From JAZKFT01 sp039925965 (GTDB lineage Bacteria > Bacteroidota > Bacteroidia > Chitinophagales > Chitinophagaceae): a stretch of DNA of 64,000 nucleotides. A program made the translations under genes and the position numbers. Each line of letters begins with the position of its first letter. Position 1 is the stretch's first letter. The stretch spans positions 62,001 to 126,000 of the forward strand of contig JBDSXW010000127.1 in assembly GCA_039925965.1 (NCBI GenBank). The letters are read 5' to 3'. Under the pieces are notes generated by a model. It did no database searches and was not told the origin of the DNA. It was given only the letters and a program-made list of their open reading frames with translations. This document shows, in pieces, positions 9,335-17,878 of this stretch.

Positions 9335-10480
9335 ATGTTCGACAAAATATACCAATACAATTTTCCAACTACCATCCGGTTTGGAGCAGGCGTGGTGCTG
9401 GAATTGGGTGATTACCTGAAGAGCAATAAACTGCATCGGCCGCTGCTGGTTACTGATGGTACCGTGGCCCAACTGGATTTTTTTAAGACGATCGTGGGCA
9501 ACCTTCAGCGGAAAGATATTTCAGTTGAAGTGTTTTCAGACATTCATAAAAACCCCGTGAAGTCGGACGTGTACAAGGGCACGGACTTATACGATGGTAC
9601 CAAACGAGACAGTATTATTGGCATTGGTGGTGGCGCTGCGATAGATGTGGCAAGGGCTATTGTGCTGCGGGTCAATCACCGGGAGGACTTGTTTGTATAC
9701 GATGATTTAATTGGCGGCGATGTGAATGTCACTAACGATGTACCGCATTTTGTTACAATCCCCACAACAGCAGGTACCGGCAGTGAGGTAGGCCGAAGTG
9801 CAATTATTGCGGATGATGAAACGCACCAGAAGAAAATTTTGTTTTCGCCCAAACTGCTGGCAAAAGTGGTGTTTGCCGATCCAATGCTGACGATGGAACT
9901 ACCACCATTTATAACAGCAGCAACCGGGATGGATGCACTGACCCACAATATGGAAGCCTATATCGCTAAAATGTCACACCCCATGTGTGAGGGGATAGCG
10001 CTGGAAGGTATTTCATTGATCCATCAATCGCTGGAGAGGGCGGTGAACAGGCCTGACCCCGAATCGCGAAGCAGGATGCTGATCGCTTCGCTGATGGGGG
10101 CGGTGGCTTTTCAAAAAGGGTTGGGCGTGGTGCACTCCCTGGCACATCCTTTGTCTTCCCTGCTGGACACGCATCATGGCCTTGCCAACGCCGTGAACAT
10201 TCCTTATGGCATGGAATTTAATATAACTGGTTTTGAACATAAGTTTAAGCGCATCGCCCGTACACTGGAACTGGAACAGGAAACCGGCGAAGCCGTTGTT
10301 CAATATTTATTTGACCTGAACGCGAAAATAAACATACCCCATAAACTATCTGCGATCGGCGTAAAGGAAGCCCATGTAGAAACCCTGGCCGACCTGGCCA
10401 TTGCAGATTTTGCCCACCCCAATAATCCTAAACCTGTGAGCAGGGAAGATTTTAAACGACTCTATTTAAAGGCACTTTAA
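9335..10480 (+). CDS. Iron-containing (group III) alcohol dehydrogenase
   Basis: 381 residues from the ATG at 9335; the longer in-frame start would add 26 low-complexity residues. NAD-binding GIGGGAAIDVA is at 96-106 and PTTAGTGSEVGRS at 143-155. The four metal ligands of the family are present: Asp200 and His204 in GMDALTHNMEAY, His267 in VVHSLAH and His281 in DTHHG. It oxidises a primary alcohol to an aldehyde with NAD. In this block the natural candidate substrate is the hydroxyl of gamma-glutamylethanolamide. In the E. coli Puu pathway this step is an amine oxidase (PuuB); its replacement by an alcohol dehydrogenase argues for an amino alcohol substrate rather than a diamine. Upstream bases 9289-9327 hold a TTTCCACAT-type repeat. 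Confidence 0.93.
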   Translation: MFDKIYQYNFPTTIRFGAGVVLELGDYLKSNKLHRPLLVTDGTVAQLDFFKTIVGNLQRKDISVEVFSDIHKNPVKSDVYKGTDLYDGTKRDSIIGIGGGAAIDVARAIVLRVNHREDLFVYDDLIGGDVNVTNDVPHFVTIPTTAGTGSEVGRSAIIADDETHQKKILFSPKLLAKVVFADPMLTMELPPFITAATGMDALTHNMEAYIAKMSHPMCEGIALEGISLIHQSLERAVNRPDPESRSRMLIASLMGAVAFQKGLGVVHSLAHPLSSLLDTHHGLANAVNIPYGMEFNITGFEHKFKRIARTLELEQETGEAVVQYLFDLNAKINIPHKLSAIGVKEAHVETLADLAIADFAHPNNPKPVSREDFKRLYLKAL

Positions 10481-10490
10481 AGTAGGCGGT

Positions 10491-10531
10491 GATTAATGGG
10501 TCATTGGTCAATGGTCAATCGTCAATTCGAC
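10491..10531. repeat. GGTCAATGGTCAAT-type repeat
   Basis: Four to five imperfect units of GGTCATT/GGTCAAT/CGTCAAT just upstream of the hydrolase gene; the same word family occurs at 28580-28640. Confidence 0.75.
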
Positions 10532-10552
10532 AATAATAAAATAATAAAAAAA

Positions 10553-11269
10553 ATGAAAATCGGGCTTACTTATACCGGGAATGAAGACAAGCACCAAAAC
10601 TATGTTCGGTGGCTGGAAGCAGGTGGAAACGTAGACGTGATAAGGCTTTCGGTGGACGAAGGTAATTTGGATGAGCTGGATTCCTGCGATGCATTAGTAC
10701 TTTCGGGCGGTATTGATATCCATCCGCAATTTTACAATAGCCAGATAACCGATTACCCGGGTGCACCGGAAAATTTTCAGGCCGAAAGAGATATGTTTGA
10801 AATAGCGGCTTATAACCTGGCACAGGAAAACAAAGTGCCGGTACTTGGAATTTGCCGGGGCATGCAACTGATCAATGTCATTCACCATGGCACGCTGGTT
10901 CAGGATCATGCCGATGAATTGGTAGGTAAGGAGCATGTAGGCAATCCTGACCGAACGCATAAAATATCGATTGAACAAAACAGTTTTTTACACGATATAA
11001 TTGGGGAGAAAAATGCTACCGTGAACAGTGCGCATCACCAGGCAATCGCTCAGTTAGGCGAAGGGCTGGTGGTAAATGCAACATCCTCCTCCGGCAATAT
11101 TGTCGAGGGTATAGAGTTAGCCGATCCGTTTGGTAAACCGTTTCTGCTAGCCGTGCAGTGGCACCCGGAAAGGATGTACACGTTCGATTTGGAGGATAGC
11201 CCCGCTTCCAAAGCACTTCGTGATAGTTTTATCAGTGCCATTAAAAAATCAATAGCCAGCAAGAAATGA
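10553..11269 (+). CDS. Gamma-glutamyl hydrolase, PuuD-like class I amidotransferase
   Basis: 238 residues of the Peptidase C26 family. The catalytic triad is clear: Cys101 in GICRGMQL, His204 and Glu206 in QWHPE. Family members release glutamate from gamma-glutamyl amides such as gamma-glutamyl-GABA (PuuD). Here it would cleave gamma-glutamylglycine to glutamate and glycine, regenerating the glutamate used by the ligase. The ATG at 10553 gives the normal family N-terminus (MKIGLTYTG); the longer in-frame start at 10496 would translate repeat DNA. Its stop overlaps the start of the aldehyde dehydrogenase (ATGA), so the two are translationally coupled. Confidence 0.92.
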   Translation: MKIGLTYTGNEDKHQNYVRWLEAGGNVDVIRLSVDEGNLDELDSCDALVLSGGIDIHPQFYNSQITDYPGAPENFQAERDMFEIAAYNLAQENKVPVLGICRGMQLINVIHHGTLVQDHADELVGKEHVGNPDRTHKISIEQNSFLHDIIGEKNATVNSAHHQAIAQLGEGLVVNATSSSGNIVEGIELADPFGKPFLLAVQWHPERMYTFDLEDSPASKALRDSFISAIKKSIASKK

Positions 11270-12636
11270 AAATCATTAATCCGGCCACCGAAGAACTGGT
11301 ACAGGACATTCCTACCGACAATCAGCAATCTATCCCGGAGAAATTCGGCTTGCTGCAAAAAGCACAGCCTGTGTGGCATCAAATAGCATTGGATGAAAGG
11401 CTAGGCATCCTGCAAAAATTTGCAGATTTACTCGGTGAAAACATCGAATCCCTTGCTGCCATCCTTACCAGCGAAATGGGGAAGCCGGTGCAACAAAGCC
11501 GCAACGAGATCAATGGAGCCCGGGCAAGGATCGCATGGCTTACCGGTAATGCCGGAAAATATTTGAGCGACGAAATCATGAGCGATGAAAGCGGCATGCA
11601 GGAAACCATCGTGTATGAACCACTCGGCGTGGTCTGTAATATCTCGGCCTGGAATTATCCATACCTGGTTGGCGTAAATGTATTTGTGCCCGCCCTGCTG
11701 GCTGGCAATGCGGTGATGTATAAGCCATCGGAATATGCAACACTGACTGGGTTGGAAATAGAAAAACTATTGAAGCAGGCTGGCATTCCCGAAGACATTT
11801 TTCATGTAGCTGTTGGAGCAGCGGAAGTTGGCGAACTATTGCTGGCGCTGCCATTTAACGGGTATTATTTTACAGGCTCGTATAAAACCGGTAAATACAT
11901 TTACGAAAAGGTGGCGGCTAAAATGGTGCCCTGCCAATGCGAACTGGGCGGGAAAGATCCGCTTTATGTAGCCGATGATGTCATTGATATTTCAGCCGTT
12001 GCTGCGGGTACCGCAGATGGCGCATTTTATAATAATGGCCAAAGCTGTTGTGCGGTTGAACGCATTTATGTGCATGAGAAGGTTTATGATGATTACGTAA
12101 ATGCTTTTGTGAAGGAAGTGGAATCCTGGAAGAAAGGTGCGCCGACAGAAGCCGGTGTTTATATTGGCCCGCTTTCACGTAAAGAACAATTGGATGTTTT
12201 AGCGCGGCAGGTGACGGATGCAGTTAGTAAAGGAGCCACGATCCTCACCGGGGGGAAGGCGCAGGAGGGCATTGGTTTCTATTTCGAGCCAACTGTTTTG
12301 GTAAATACTGATCACACGATGACCGTTATGACTGAGGAATCCTTTGGCCCTATTATCGGCATCATGAAAGTACAAGATGATAAAGAAGCAACCAGCCTGA
12401 TGCAGGATACGGTTTACGGACTCACTGCTTCGGTCTACAGTGCCGACAAGACCCGCGCCACTACTATACTTCAACAGCTCAATACAGGAACGGGCTATTG
12501 GAATTGTTGCGACCGGGTTAGTGCTTCGCTGCCCTGGAGCGGCAGAAACCATTCTGGTTTTGGCGCCACGCTATCTCACGTCGGTTTAAGGGCATTTGTG
12601 AAGCCGAAGGCATACCATATGAAGGGGATGTTTTGA
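11266..12636 (+). CDS. NAD(P)-dependent aldehyde dehydrogenase
   Basis: 456 residues of the aldehyde dehydrogenase superfamily, closest in look to succinate-semialdehyde dehydrogenases of the GabD/Sad type. Active-site residues are all present: Asn130 in SAWNYPY, Lys153 in MYKPSE, Glu226 in CELGGK and the nucleophile Cys261 in NNGQSCCAVER. It oxidises an aldehyde to a carboxylate; in context gamma-glutamylaminoacetaldehyde to gamma-glutamylglycine. The 4-base ATGA overlap with the hydrolase ties it to the block. The TGA stop sits inside the first unit of a TTTTGATGTCTGATG repeat. Confidence 0.93.
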   Translation: MKIINPATEELVQDIPTDNQQSIPEKFGLLQKAQPVWHQIALDERLGILQKFADLLGENIESLAAILTSEMGKPVQQSRNEINGARARIAWLTGNAGKYLSDEIMSDESGMQETIVYEPLGVVCNISAWNYPYLVGVNVFVPALLAGNAVMYKPSEYATLTGLEIEKLLKQAGIPEDIFHVAVGAAEVGELLLALPFNGYYFTGSYKTGKYIYEKVAAKMVPCQCELGGKDPLYVADDVIDISAVAAGTADGAFYNNGQSCCAVERIYVHEKVYDDYVNAFVKEVESWKKGAPTEAGVYIGPLSRKEQLDVLARQVTDAVSKGATILTGGKAQEGIGFYFEPTVLVNTDHTMTVMTEESFGPIIGIMKVQDDKEATSLMQDTVYGLTASVYSADKTRATTILQQLNTGTGYWNCCDRVSASLPWSGRNHSGFGATLSHVGLRAFVKPKAYHMKGMF

Positions 12637-12955
12637 TGTCTGATGTCCGATGTCTGATTTGCCACATGTAAGGAATTCCGCTTCGCCGGGTTATTTACAA
12701 CTGGTGATGTGGAAGAACCGAAGTATGGATATCTACAAACGCACCGTCCCTCTCCGGGAGGAGAGGAAAGAGGGTGAGACAGATAAGGGGAAGTCTTGAT
12801 GTCTGATGCCTGATTTGCCACATTTAAGCGATTCCGCATCTTGAGATTATGTACAAAAGACGATGTGGACGAATCAATTGTTTGATCATGTATAAAAGTA
12901 CCGTTCCTCGCATGGAGACGGGGAAAGAGCGTGCGGCGTAAATTGGTTAGCGGTA
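12634..12955. repeat. Decayed ~162-bp tandem duplication with hairpin element
   Basis: The block starting at the aldehyde dehydrogenase stop (TGATGTCTGATGTCC, then GATTTGCCACATG, ATTCCGC, GATGTGGA and a CCTCTCC-N4-GGAGAGG hairpin at 12749-12766) is repeated in the same order from 12796 with many substitutions. The second copy of the hairpin is degenerate. No gene is seen in the 373-base gap to 13009. Confidence 0.8.
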
Positions 12956-12969
12956 GAAGGGACCGTCTT

Positions 12970-13004
12970 AATAATCAGTAATCAATAATCAATAATCAAT
13001 AGTT
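12970..13004. repeat. AATCAATAATCAATA repeat abutting the cyclotransferase stop
   Basis: Four to five 7-bp units of AATCAAT; read leftward, the cyclotransferase stop (AATTAGGG) opens the ATTGATT repeat. The family recurs at about 39060-39095. Confidence 0.85.
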
Positions 13005-13009
13005 AATCC

Positions 13010-13831
13010 CTAATTATCCAGTTTCACTTCAAAAATTTTTGGCCAGTTCTTTCCGGTAATAAAAATTTTATTGTCGGTAGAATCGTAGGCGATTCCATTT
13101 AAAGTTTCCGGTTGATTTTCTCCTCCCTGTGCCAGTGAAGGATAGCCATATTTACCACGCAGGTCGCTCAAATCCACGGTACCAACTACTTTGCCGGAGG
13201 CCGGGTTAATTTTTACCAGCATATCTCTTTGCCATATATTGGCATACACAAATCCTTTTATATACTCCAACTCATTGATCGAAGCTACCGGCCCATACTG
13301 GTTATAGACGCCAACCGATTTTAATGTTTTAAAAGTTGTGGGATCTACAAAATACAGGTTACTGCTGCCATTGCTGATAATCAGGTTTTTTCCATCCGTT
13401 GTCATGCCCCAACCTTCACCGAAATTGTACGTGAATTTGCCCGTTTGCTGAAGTGTTTTGGCATCGTACACAAAAGCCGTATTTTCCTTGTAGGTCATCT
13501 GGTAAGCCTTGCCATTTAGCACGGTGATGCCTTCACCAAAGTATTCCTTCCCCAGCTTTTTCGATTGAAGCAACTTGCCCGTAGCAGGATCTGTGATTCG
13601 GATATCACTTTCCCCATAATTGCCAGCGCTTTCATAAAATTTTCCATCTACATATTGAAGCCCCTCAGTGAAACAATGCGGGTCATGGGGATAATCCTTT
13701 ACAATTTGGTAAGCGATACTTGCCGGCGCATTGTCGACAATAGGTATAGAGGGTACATCAGGTTTTTTTGGATCATCGTTGCAGGCAGTAGCCGCTATTA
13801 AAGCGGCAATGATCAGTGTATATTTTTTCAT
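13010..13831 (-). CDS. Glutaminyl-peptide cyclotransferase family lipoprotein
   Basis: 273 residues. A short signal peptide ends in a lipobox (LIAATAC, Cys17), so it should be a lipid-anchored periplasmic or outer-membrane protein. The body is a five-bladed propeller of the plant/bacterial glutamine cyclotransferase family (PF05096): DPHCFTEGL near 50, GEGWGMTTDG near 140, SINELEY near 185 and NQPETLNGIAYD near 245. The enzyme converts N-terminal glutamine of exported proteins or peptides to pyroglutamate. A TATCTTTG promoter-like box lies 20 bases upstream. It converges on the ethanolamine-type block; any functional link to gamma-glutamyl metabolism is speculative. Confidence 0.9.
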   Translation of the reverse strand: MKKYTLIIAALIAATACNDDPKKPDVPSIPIVDNAPASIAYQIVKDYPHDPHCFTEGLQYVDGKFYESAGNYGESDIRITDPATGKLLQSKKLGKEYFGEGITVLNGKAYQMTYKENTAFVYDAKTLQQTGKFTYNFGEGWGMTTDGKNLIISNGSSNLYFVDPTTFKTLKSVGVYNQYGPVASINELEYIKGFVYANIWQRDMLVKINPASGKVVGTVDLSDLRGKYGYPSLAQGGENQPETLNGIAYDSTDNKIFITGKNWPKIFEVKLDN

Positions 13832-13850
13832 TCATTTTTTTGTGAAGTTT

Positions 13851-13858
13851 CAAAGATA
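13851..13858 (-). promoter_or_regulatory. TATCTTTG -7 box of the cyclotransferase gene
   Basis: Exact match to the Bacteroidota TAnnTTTG -7 element, 20 bases before the ATG. No convincing TTG -33 element was found at the normal spacing. Confidence 0.5.
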
Positions 13859-13876
13859 GCGGGATGGTTGTTTATT

Positions 13877-15013
13877 CTACGCTAAAACAGCAGTGGCCAG
13901 TTGCTCGGCAATTATGGGGGTGAGGGCCACACCCATACCATTGCAACTGATGGCAGCCCAAACATGATTTTCCACCCTGGTTACCTGCGGCTTTTTGTCT
14001 TCCGTAAAACCCATCAGGCCTGCCCATCGGTTTTCTATTAGTCCTCCAGCCGGCAAGGCGTAGTCTTTGAGGATATGTTCCATTAAAAAGCGTTCCAGTT
14101 CGGCCTGGATGGTTTCGGAAACCTGCAAGTTGTCGGTTCGTTCCTCATCCATCGCCATATTCCTGGCGCCACCCAGCAACACCCTGTTTTCCAGGTGTCG
14201 CCAATAATAAAATCCTTCGTTGTAGTGAAACGTGCCTCTTAGTTTTAATCCTTCGATGGGCCTGGTCACGATCACCTGGCCGCGGGCGGGTTCTACGTTT
14301 AATGCTGGCAACAGGCTGTTGGTAAAACCATTCGTGGCGACAATTAATTTCTGCGTTTTGAATTGGTGGTTGGTGGTAAACAACGCCAGGTCCTCCTGGT
14401 TTTGCTGCCAGCCTTTTACTTCCTCTCCCATCATGATCTGCACGCCCTTTTCTTTCACGAGTTGCATCAGGGATTGCATCAGCATGCCGCTGTGCAAGGC
14501 ACCCTCGAACTTGTTTTCAATAATGGTATTAAAGCCGGTGAGTCCGAAGTTGGCGAGGTCAGTTGTATTTTCTATAAACGTCGTTCTGTGGCCTGTAACC
14601 GTTTCCAGTAAGGCATTCAGCCATTCCAGTTTTCCCTTTAGCTGGTGAAAATATTTATAGTCTTTGGTAATGCATTCGTACCCGCCACAGGCGTCAAAAG
14701 CTACTGCAGCATCTCCCAATACATGACGTATTTTCAGGATACCACGGTTCCTGGCGCCCACGATATCCAGCATGGCGGCGGTGCCCATGGTTTCGGAATT
14801 GCGCAATAGTTCGGTTGGGCTGCCCAAACAGGCGAAGCCTCCATTGCGGGTGCTGGCGCCGGTAGGGACATTGTTTTTATCCAATATCAAGACCTCCAGA
14901 CCCGGGGCCCTGCTTTTTAATTCGTAAGCAGCCCATAATCCCATCAGGCCGCTGCCTGCGATGATAATATCGACAGGCTTGTAAAATGATTCTTTTTCCC
15001 AGATAGAAAGCAT
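13877..15013 (-). CDS. DAO-type FAD-dependent oxidoreductase (PuuB/glycine oxidase-like)
   Basis: 378 residues from the ATG at 15013. The dinucleotide-binding motif IIAGSGLMGLWAAYEL is near residues 17-32; PTGASTRNGGFACLGSP, a DAO-family FAD-binding block, follows at about 52-68. C-terminal RWAGLMGFTEDKKPQV and AAISCNGMGVALTP fit the FAD-lid region. The family oxidises amines or amino acids (glycine oxidase, sarcosine oxidase, gamma-glutamylputrescine oxidase PuuB). Its closeness to a gamma-glutamylation operon makes a PuuB-like or glycine-oxidising role tempting, as glycine is the predicted end product there, but strand and spacing argue against simple co-transcription. A longer frame to 15271 would run into the peroxidase gene and is rejected. 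Confidence 0.88.
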   Translation of the reverse strand: MLSIWEKESFYKPVDIIIAGSGLMGLWAAYELKSRAPGLEVLILDKNNVPTGASTRNGGFACLGSPTELLRNSETMGTAAMLDIVGARNRGILKIRHVLGDAAVAFDACGGYECITKDYKYFHQLKGKLEWLNALLETVTGHRTTFIENTTDLANFGLTGFNTIIENKFEGALHSGMLMQSLMQLVKEKGVQIMMGEEVKGWQQNQEDLALFTTNHQFKTQKLIVATNGFTNSLLPALNVEPARGQVIVTRPIEGLKLRGTFHYNEGFYYWRHLENRVLLGGARNMAMDEERTDNLQVSETIQAELERFLMEHILKDYALPAGGLIENRWAGLMGFTEDKKPQVTRVENHVWAAISCNGMGVALTPIIAEQLATAVLA

Positions 15014-15019
15014 AATAAC

Positions 15020-15055
15020 TGATGTTTTGATGTCGGATGTCTGATGTCTGATTTT
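15020..15055. repeat. GATGTCTGATGTCTGATTT repeat
   Basis: Four units of the 9-bp word GATGTC(T/G)GAT-like family, seven bases upstream of the oxidase start codon. The same family appears at 12634, 22996 and 23206. Confidence 0.85.
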
Positions 15056-15152
15056 TTGGGGCAACCCTGAAAGGGCTGGTTTGCGCCCTGTCAGGGTTTT
15101 ACGAACGTTGCTTTGTGTGATGAATAATGCCGATAAAACAAGGATAGTTATT

Positions 15153-16973
15153 TTAATTGAGTGAACGCAAAAACGCCTCCAAATCTTTTCGCTCCTTGTC
15201 ATTGAGCCGTATCGGCTCGCGGTCGAGGCTTTGATTGGGTACGTCGAGGCCGAAGCCCCATCCGCCCCCACCGCCTACATTGTAAAAAATCAACAGGTCG
15301 TTCAAATTTTTCAGGGAACCATTGTGCATGTAGGGTGCAGTTTTGGCCAGGTTTCTTACACTGGGTACTTTAAACGAATGGCGGTGCAGGTCGAGCCTGG
15401 TGGTAGCGAACAGGCCTTCGTCTTTATCCAGCACCGGGTTGTCAAAATCGTCATCCCGGAGAACGCCAATTACTTCGTTATCATCCCGATTGGCGTAGGG
15501 TGGCATTACGCCGTTGAAAACGGGCATAAAATGGCAGGTGCCACATTTACCGGCACCCATGAAAAGGTTATAACCCCTTTTTATGGAAGGCGGCAAGATA
15601 TTGGTTTGATAGGTCATGTACCGGTCAAAAGGTGAATCCAGACTGACGAGCGAGCGCACAAAAGCTTCCAGCGCATCCAGCGCCTGCATGTAGGTAATGT
15701 TGTTTTTTGATACATGAAAAACCTGCTGAAATGAGGCCTGAAATCCAAGATCATTTTGCAGCCGCTTTACGAGTTCGCTTTCAGAAATATTGCCCATTTC
15801 CAAATGGCTGGTCAGCACTTCTTTGAACTGGTCCTGCATAAAAAGTGCATGACCGTCAAGTTGAAACCGCAGGTGGTAGGTAGCATTCAAAAGGGTAGGG
15901 GTATTGCGGCTCACGGTATCGTGGAAAGTCAGGCCGGTATTGCGTTGCACGGTATCGGCAAAATCTAAAGCCGGTTTATGGCAACTGGTGCAACGAAGTT
16001 CGCCGTTGGCAGATAAAGCATTGCTTTCAAACAAAGATTTGCCCAAGGCCACTATTTCTGCAGGATAGGTTTTTGTTTGATGGTAAAGCTGATCGATATA
16101 GCTTTTTTGAAAGAAAGAAGTATAAACGGGTGCAGTTTCATTATTCAGCAGGCCTTGTTTGCAAATTTTATCTGCAAGTGAAAAAATCGGCTGCAAATAA
16201 TTCCGGGTAAAGCCCAGCCGGTCGAAGTTGTCGAAATCGCGGGTCGTACTGCGTATAAACTGCAAAGCCTTATTTACACGAAAGGTGATGTTTTCCAGTT
16301 CGGGTAAGCCTGGAGTTGCTTTTCGGAAAATACCCAGCAGTTCCCGGATACCGTTCAATACAATCGCTGTTTCTGGTATAGCGTCTTTTAGCACTGGTTT
16401 ATCAAAGCCGGAAATTCCCAGCGATGCTACCCGGACCATTTCGTCTTTGATCGCATTGAAAAAACCGGTGTCGGTATAGGGTTTTGTAAAATGATAGGTT
16501 TTTAGAAACCGCGCGGTGCTTAGCGAAAGATCTATTTCGCGGGCCATTTCTTTACGACTTGCCGCGAAGGTGGAATCATCTGCCAGTAAGCTTTCTATAA
16601 CCTGCAGGCCATGGGGCTCAGTTATAAATTCAAAAGTGCCTTTTTCGAGTTCCACTTCTGGTTTTATACGATTATTGATACCCAGGTAAACGGGCCTGTC
16701 AAAATACGAGACCAGGGTTTCCATCTTTTTAAATGCCCGGCGTAGTTTGACAAATTTTTTTTGGAAAATGGGGCGGTTAGTTTTTGTCAGGTGTATTTTT
16801 TGGAGGGCGAGTACTTGTTGTAAAAAGCTGTCGGCTTGGGCGGTGTACCAGGTGTTTACGCATTTGTAAGATGCAGGAACCACAACAGGCTCCTCTCTTT
16901 TTTTGGAAAAGGATAGGTGTACCAGGGTGAGGCAGGCGCAGGAGAGGAGGGATATGATGGTGGCTTTTTTCAA
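15153..16973 (-). CDS. Diheme cytochrome c peroxidase (MauG/CCP family) lipoprotein
   Basis: 606 residues. The signal sequence has a lipobox-like LLSC (Cys12), suggesting a periplasm-facing lipoprotein. Two haem c sites, CTSCH (328-332) and CGTCH (477-481), sit in the C-terminal half, arranged as in bacterial diheme peroxidases, with FKVPSVRNLAKTAPYMHNG late in the protein as in the family. The N-terminal 280 residues are a helical extension absent from classical CCP. It would reduce hydrogen peroxide or oxidise a protein substrate in the periplasm. The start codon is TTG at 16973, since no in-frame ATG/GTG precedes the signal peptide. A Gly-rich stretch (GGGGGWGFG) lies near residue 570. Confidence 0.9.
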   Translation of the reverse strand: MKKATIISLLSCACLTLVHLSFSKKREEPVVVPASYKCVNTWYTAQADSFLQQVLALQKIHLTKTNRPIFQKKFVKLRRAFKKMETLVSYFDRPVYLGINNRIKPEVELEKGTFEFITEPHGLQVIESLLADDSTFAASRKEMAREIDLSLSTARFLKTYHFTKPYTDTGFFNAIKDEMVRVASLGISGFDKPVLKDAIPETAIVLNGIRELLGIFRKATPGLPELENITFRVNKALQFIRSTTRDFDNFDRLGFTRNYLQPIFSLADKICKQGLLNNETAPVYTSFFQKSYIDQLYHQTKTYPAEIVALGKSLFESNALSANGELRCTSCHKPALDFADTVQRNTGLTFHDTVSRNTPTLLNATYHLRFQLDGHALFMQDQFKEVLTSHLEMGNISESELVKRLQNDLGFQASFQQVFHVSKNNITYMQALDALEAFVRSLVSLDSPFDRYMTYQTNILPPSIKRGYNLFMGAGKCGTCHFMPVFNGVMPPYANRDDNEVIGVLRDDDFDNPVLDKDEGLFATTRLDLHRHSFKVPSVRNLAKTAPYMHNGSLKNLNDLLIFYNVGGGGGWGFGLDVPNQSLDREPIRLNDKERKDLEAFLRSLN

Positions 16974-17307
16974 GGTGGTTGCTACTGATCTGGTTAAACA
17001 GCAATCTTACATTAAATTTAGAGGATAACGCAGATACAAGAAATTGAAAAAATCGGAACCCAGGCAGTTATGCGATTATGTTGGTCCAAACTTCAAAATG
17101 CACTTCCGTTTATGATCAACGCTAACGATTTACCAACTGATCAATGTTACCTCGAATATCCGGTTGGTTCAATCGCTTTAGTCACCATTTTAAACCCTGC
17201 TCTGGAGTTTTCGGTGTACCAAAAGCTTGATAAAGTTTTAGCAACGAGCACCAGATCAAAATTCAATTTATTTCTTTTTTAAATGTCACAAATGAATGAA
17301 CGTATTT

Positions 17308-17800
17308 TCACCAACTCCAGTCTTCAAAAAAATTAGGACAACACATGGCATCAACATGGTAGTTAACCCAGTTGATGAACGTTGAATTGAGAAAAAAAGA
17401 TTCAAATGGCAGAAGACTCATAATCCGGGTATTTGATTTTACACTCCCCACCGGCTGGGTTAACGACAATGGTGCGCACAGGATATCAACGGCGCTGTTG
17501 TTAATACCATCCTGCAATCTCCGGTAACGTTTCGGCTCGCTTCTTCAACATTGTTGCCGGCTCCCTCAACGTTGTTGCTGGCTCCTTCAACAGGCATTTA
17601 ATGCCCCATGCGAGTGCCGATTCATCCGGCACATCCCAATAGTCAAAAATTTTGTAGTTAATGGTCGCATTGTTGTTGTGGACGCCAGTTTCTGAAAGCA
17701 CCACCGCGCCATTTCCTGTACCACCATCCTCCAGTCTCTAAGGGTTTTCAATATCACCAGGAATACCGTCATCCTATACTAAGGGTTCTTTCAAAATAAG
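17308..17800 (-). pseudogene. Decayed coding remnant in the 16974-17878 gap
   Basis: On the minus strand, one frame reads protein-like sequence with internal stops from about 17800 (including EDGGTGNGAVVLSETGV and NYKIFDYWDVPDE), ending in a repeat at 17543-17594. A second short frame (17308-17517) has LSLTQPVGSVKSNTRI and may be its continuation after a frameshift. I cannot assign a family; it may be the worn end of a secreted protein gene. The rest of the 905-base gap holds nothing recognisable. Confidence 0.35.
17543..17594. repeat. 21-bp tandem repeat, 2.5 copies
   Basis: Two 21-bp units (CTTCAACATTGTTGCCGGCTC and a variant, described here only by its ends CTTCAAC...GGCTC) and part of a third. 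On the minus strand it encodes a seven-residue repeat (EPATTLR/EPATMLK). Period and the core GGCA-AC-AATGTT are similar to the larger minisatellite at 47318-47590. Confidence 0.75.
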
Positions 17801-17878
17801 TGCATGGTAGCATTCCTCGCTTGTAAAAACCACGCCAAACAATAATTTATTGTATTACCTTGTAAGAAATCAAGTAAC

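Noticed and set aside
6243..12636. Classical eut or puu operon
   Set aside because: No EutBC, no microcompartment shell genes, no PuuB or PuuE in the block; an alcohol dehydrogenase is present instead.
14363..14648. Plus-strand frames inside the DAO oxidase gene
   Set aside because: Antisense shadows of a well-supported gene.
17070..17282. 70-codon plus-strand frame after the peroxidase gene
   Set aside because: No ribosome site, no domain and atypical composition; probably chance in a decayed region.
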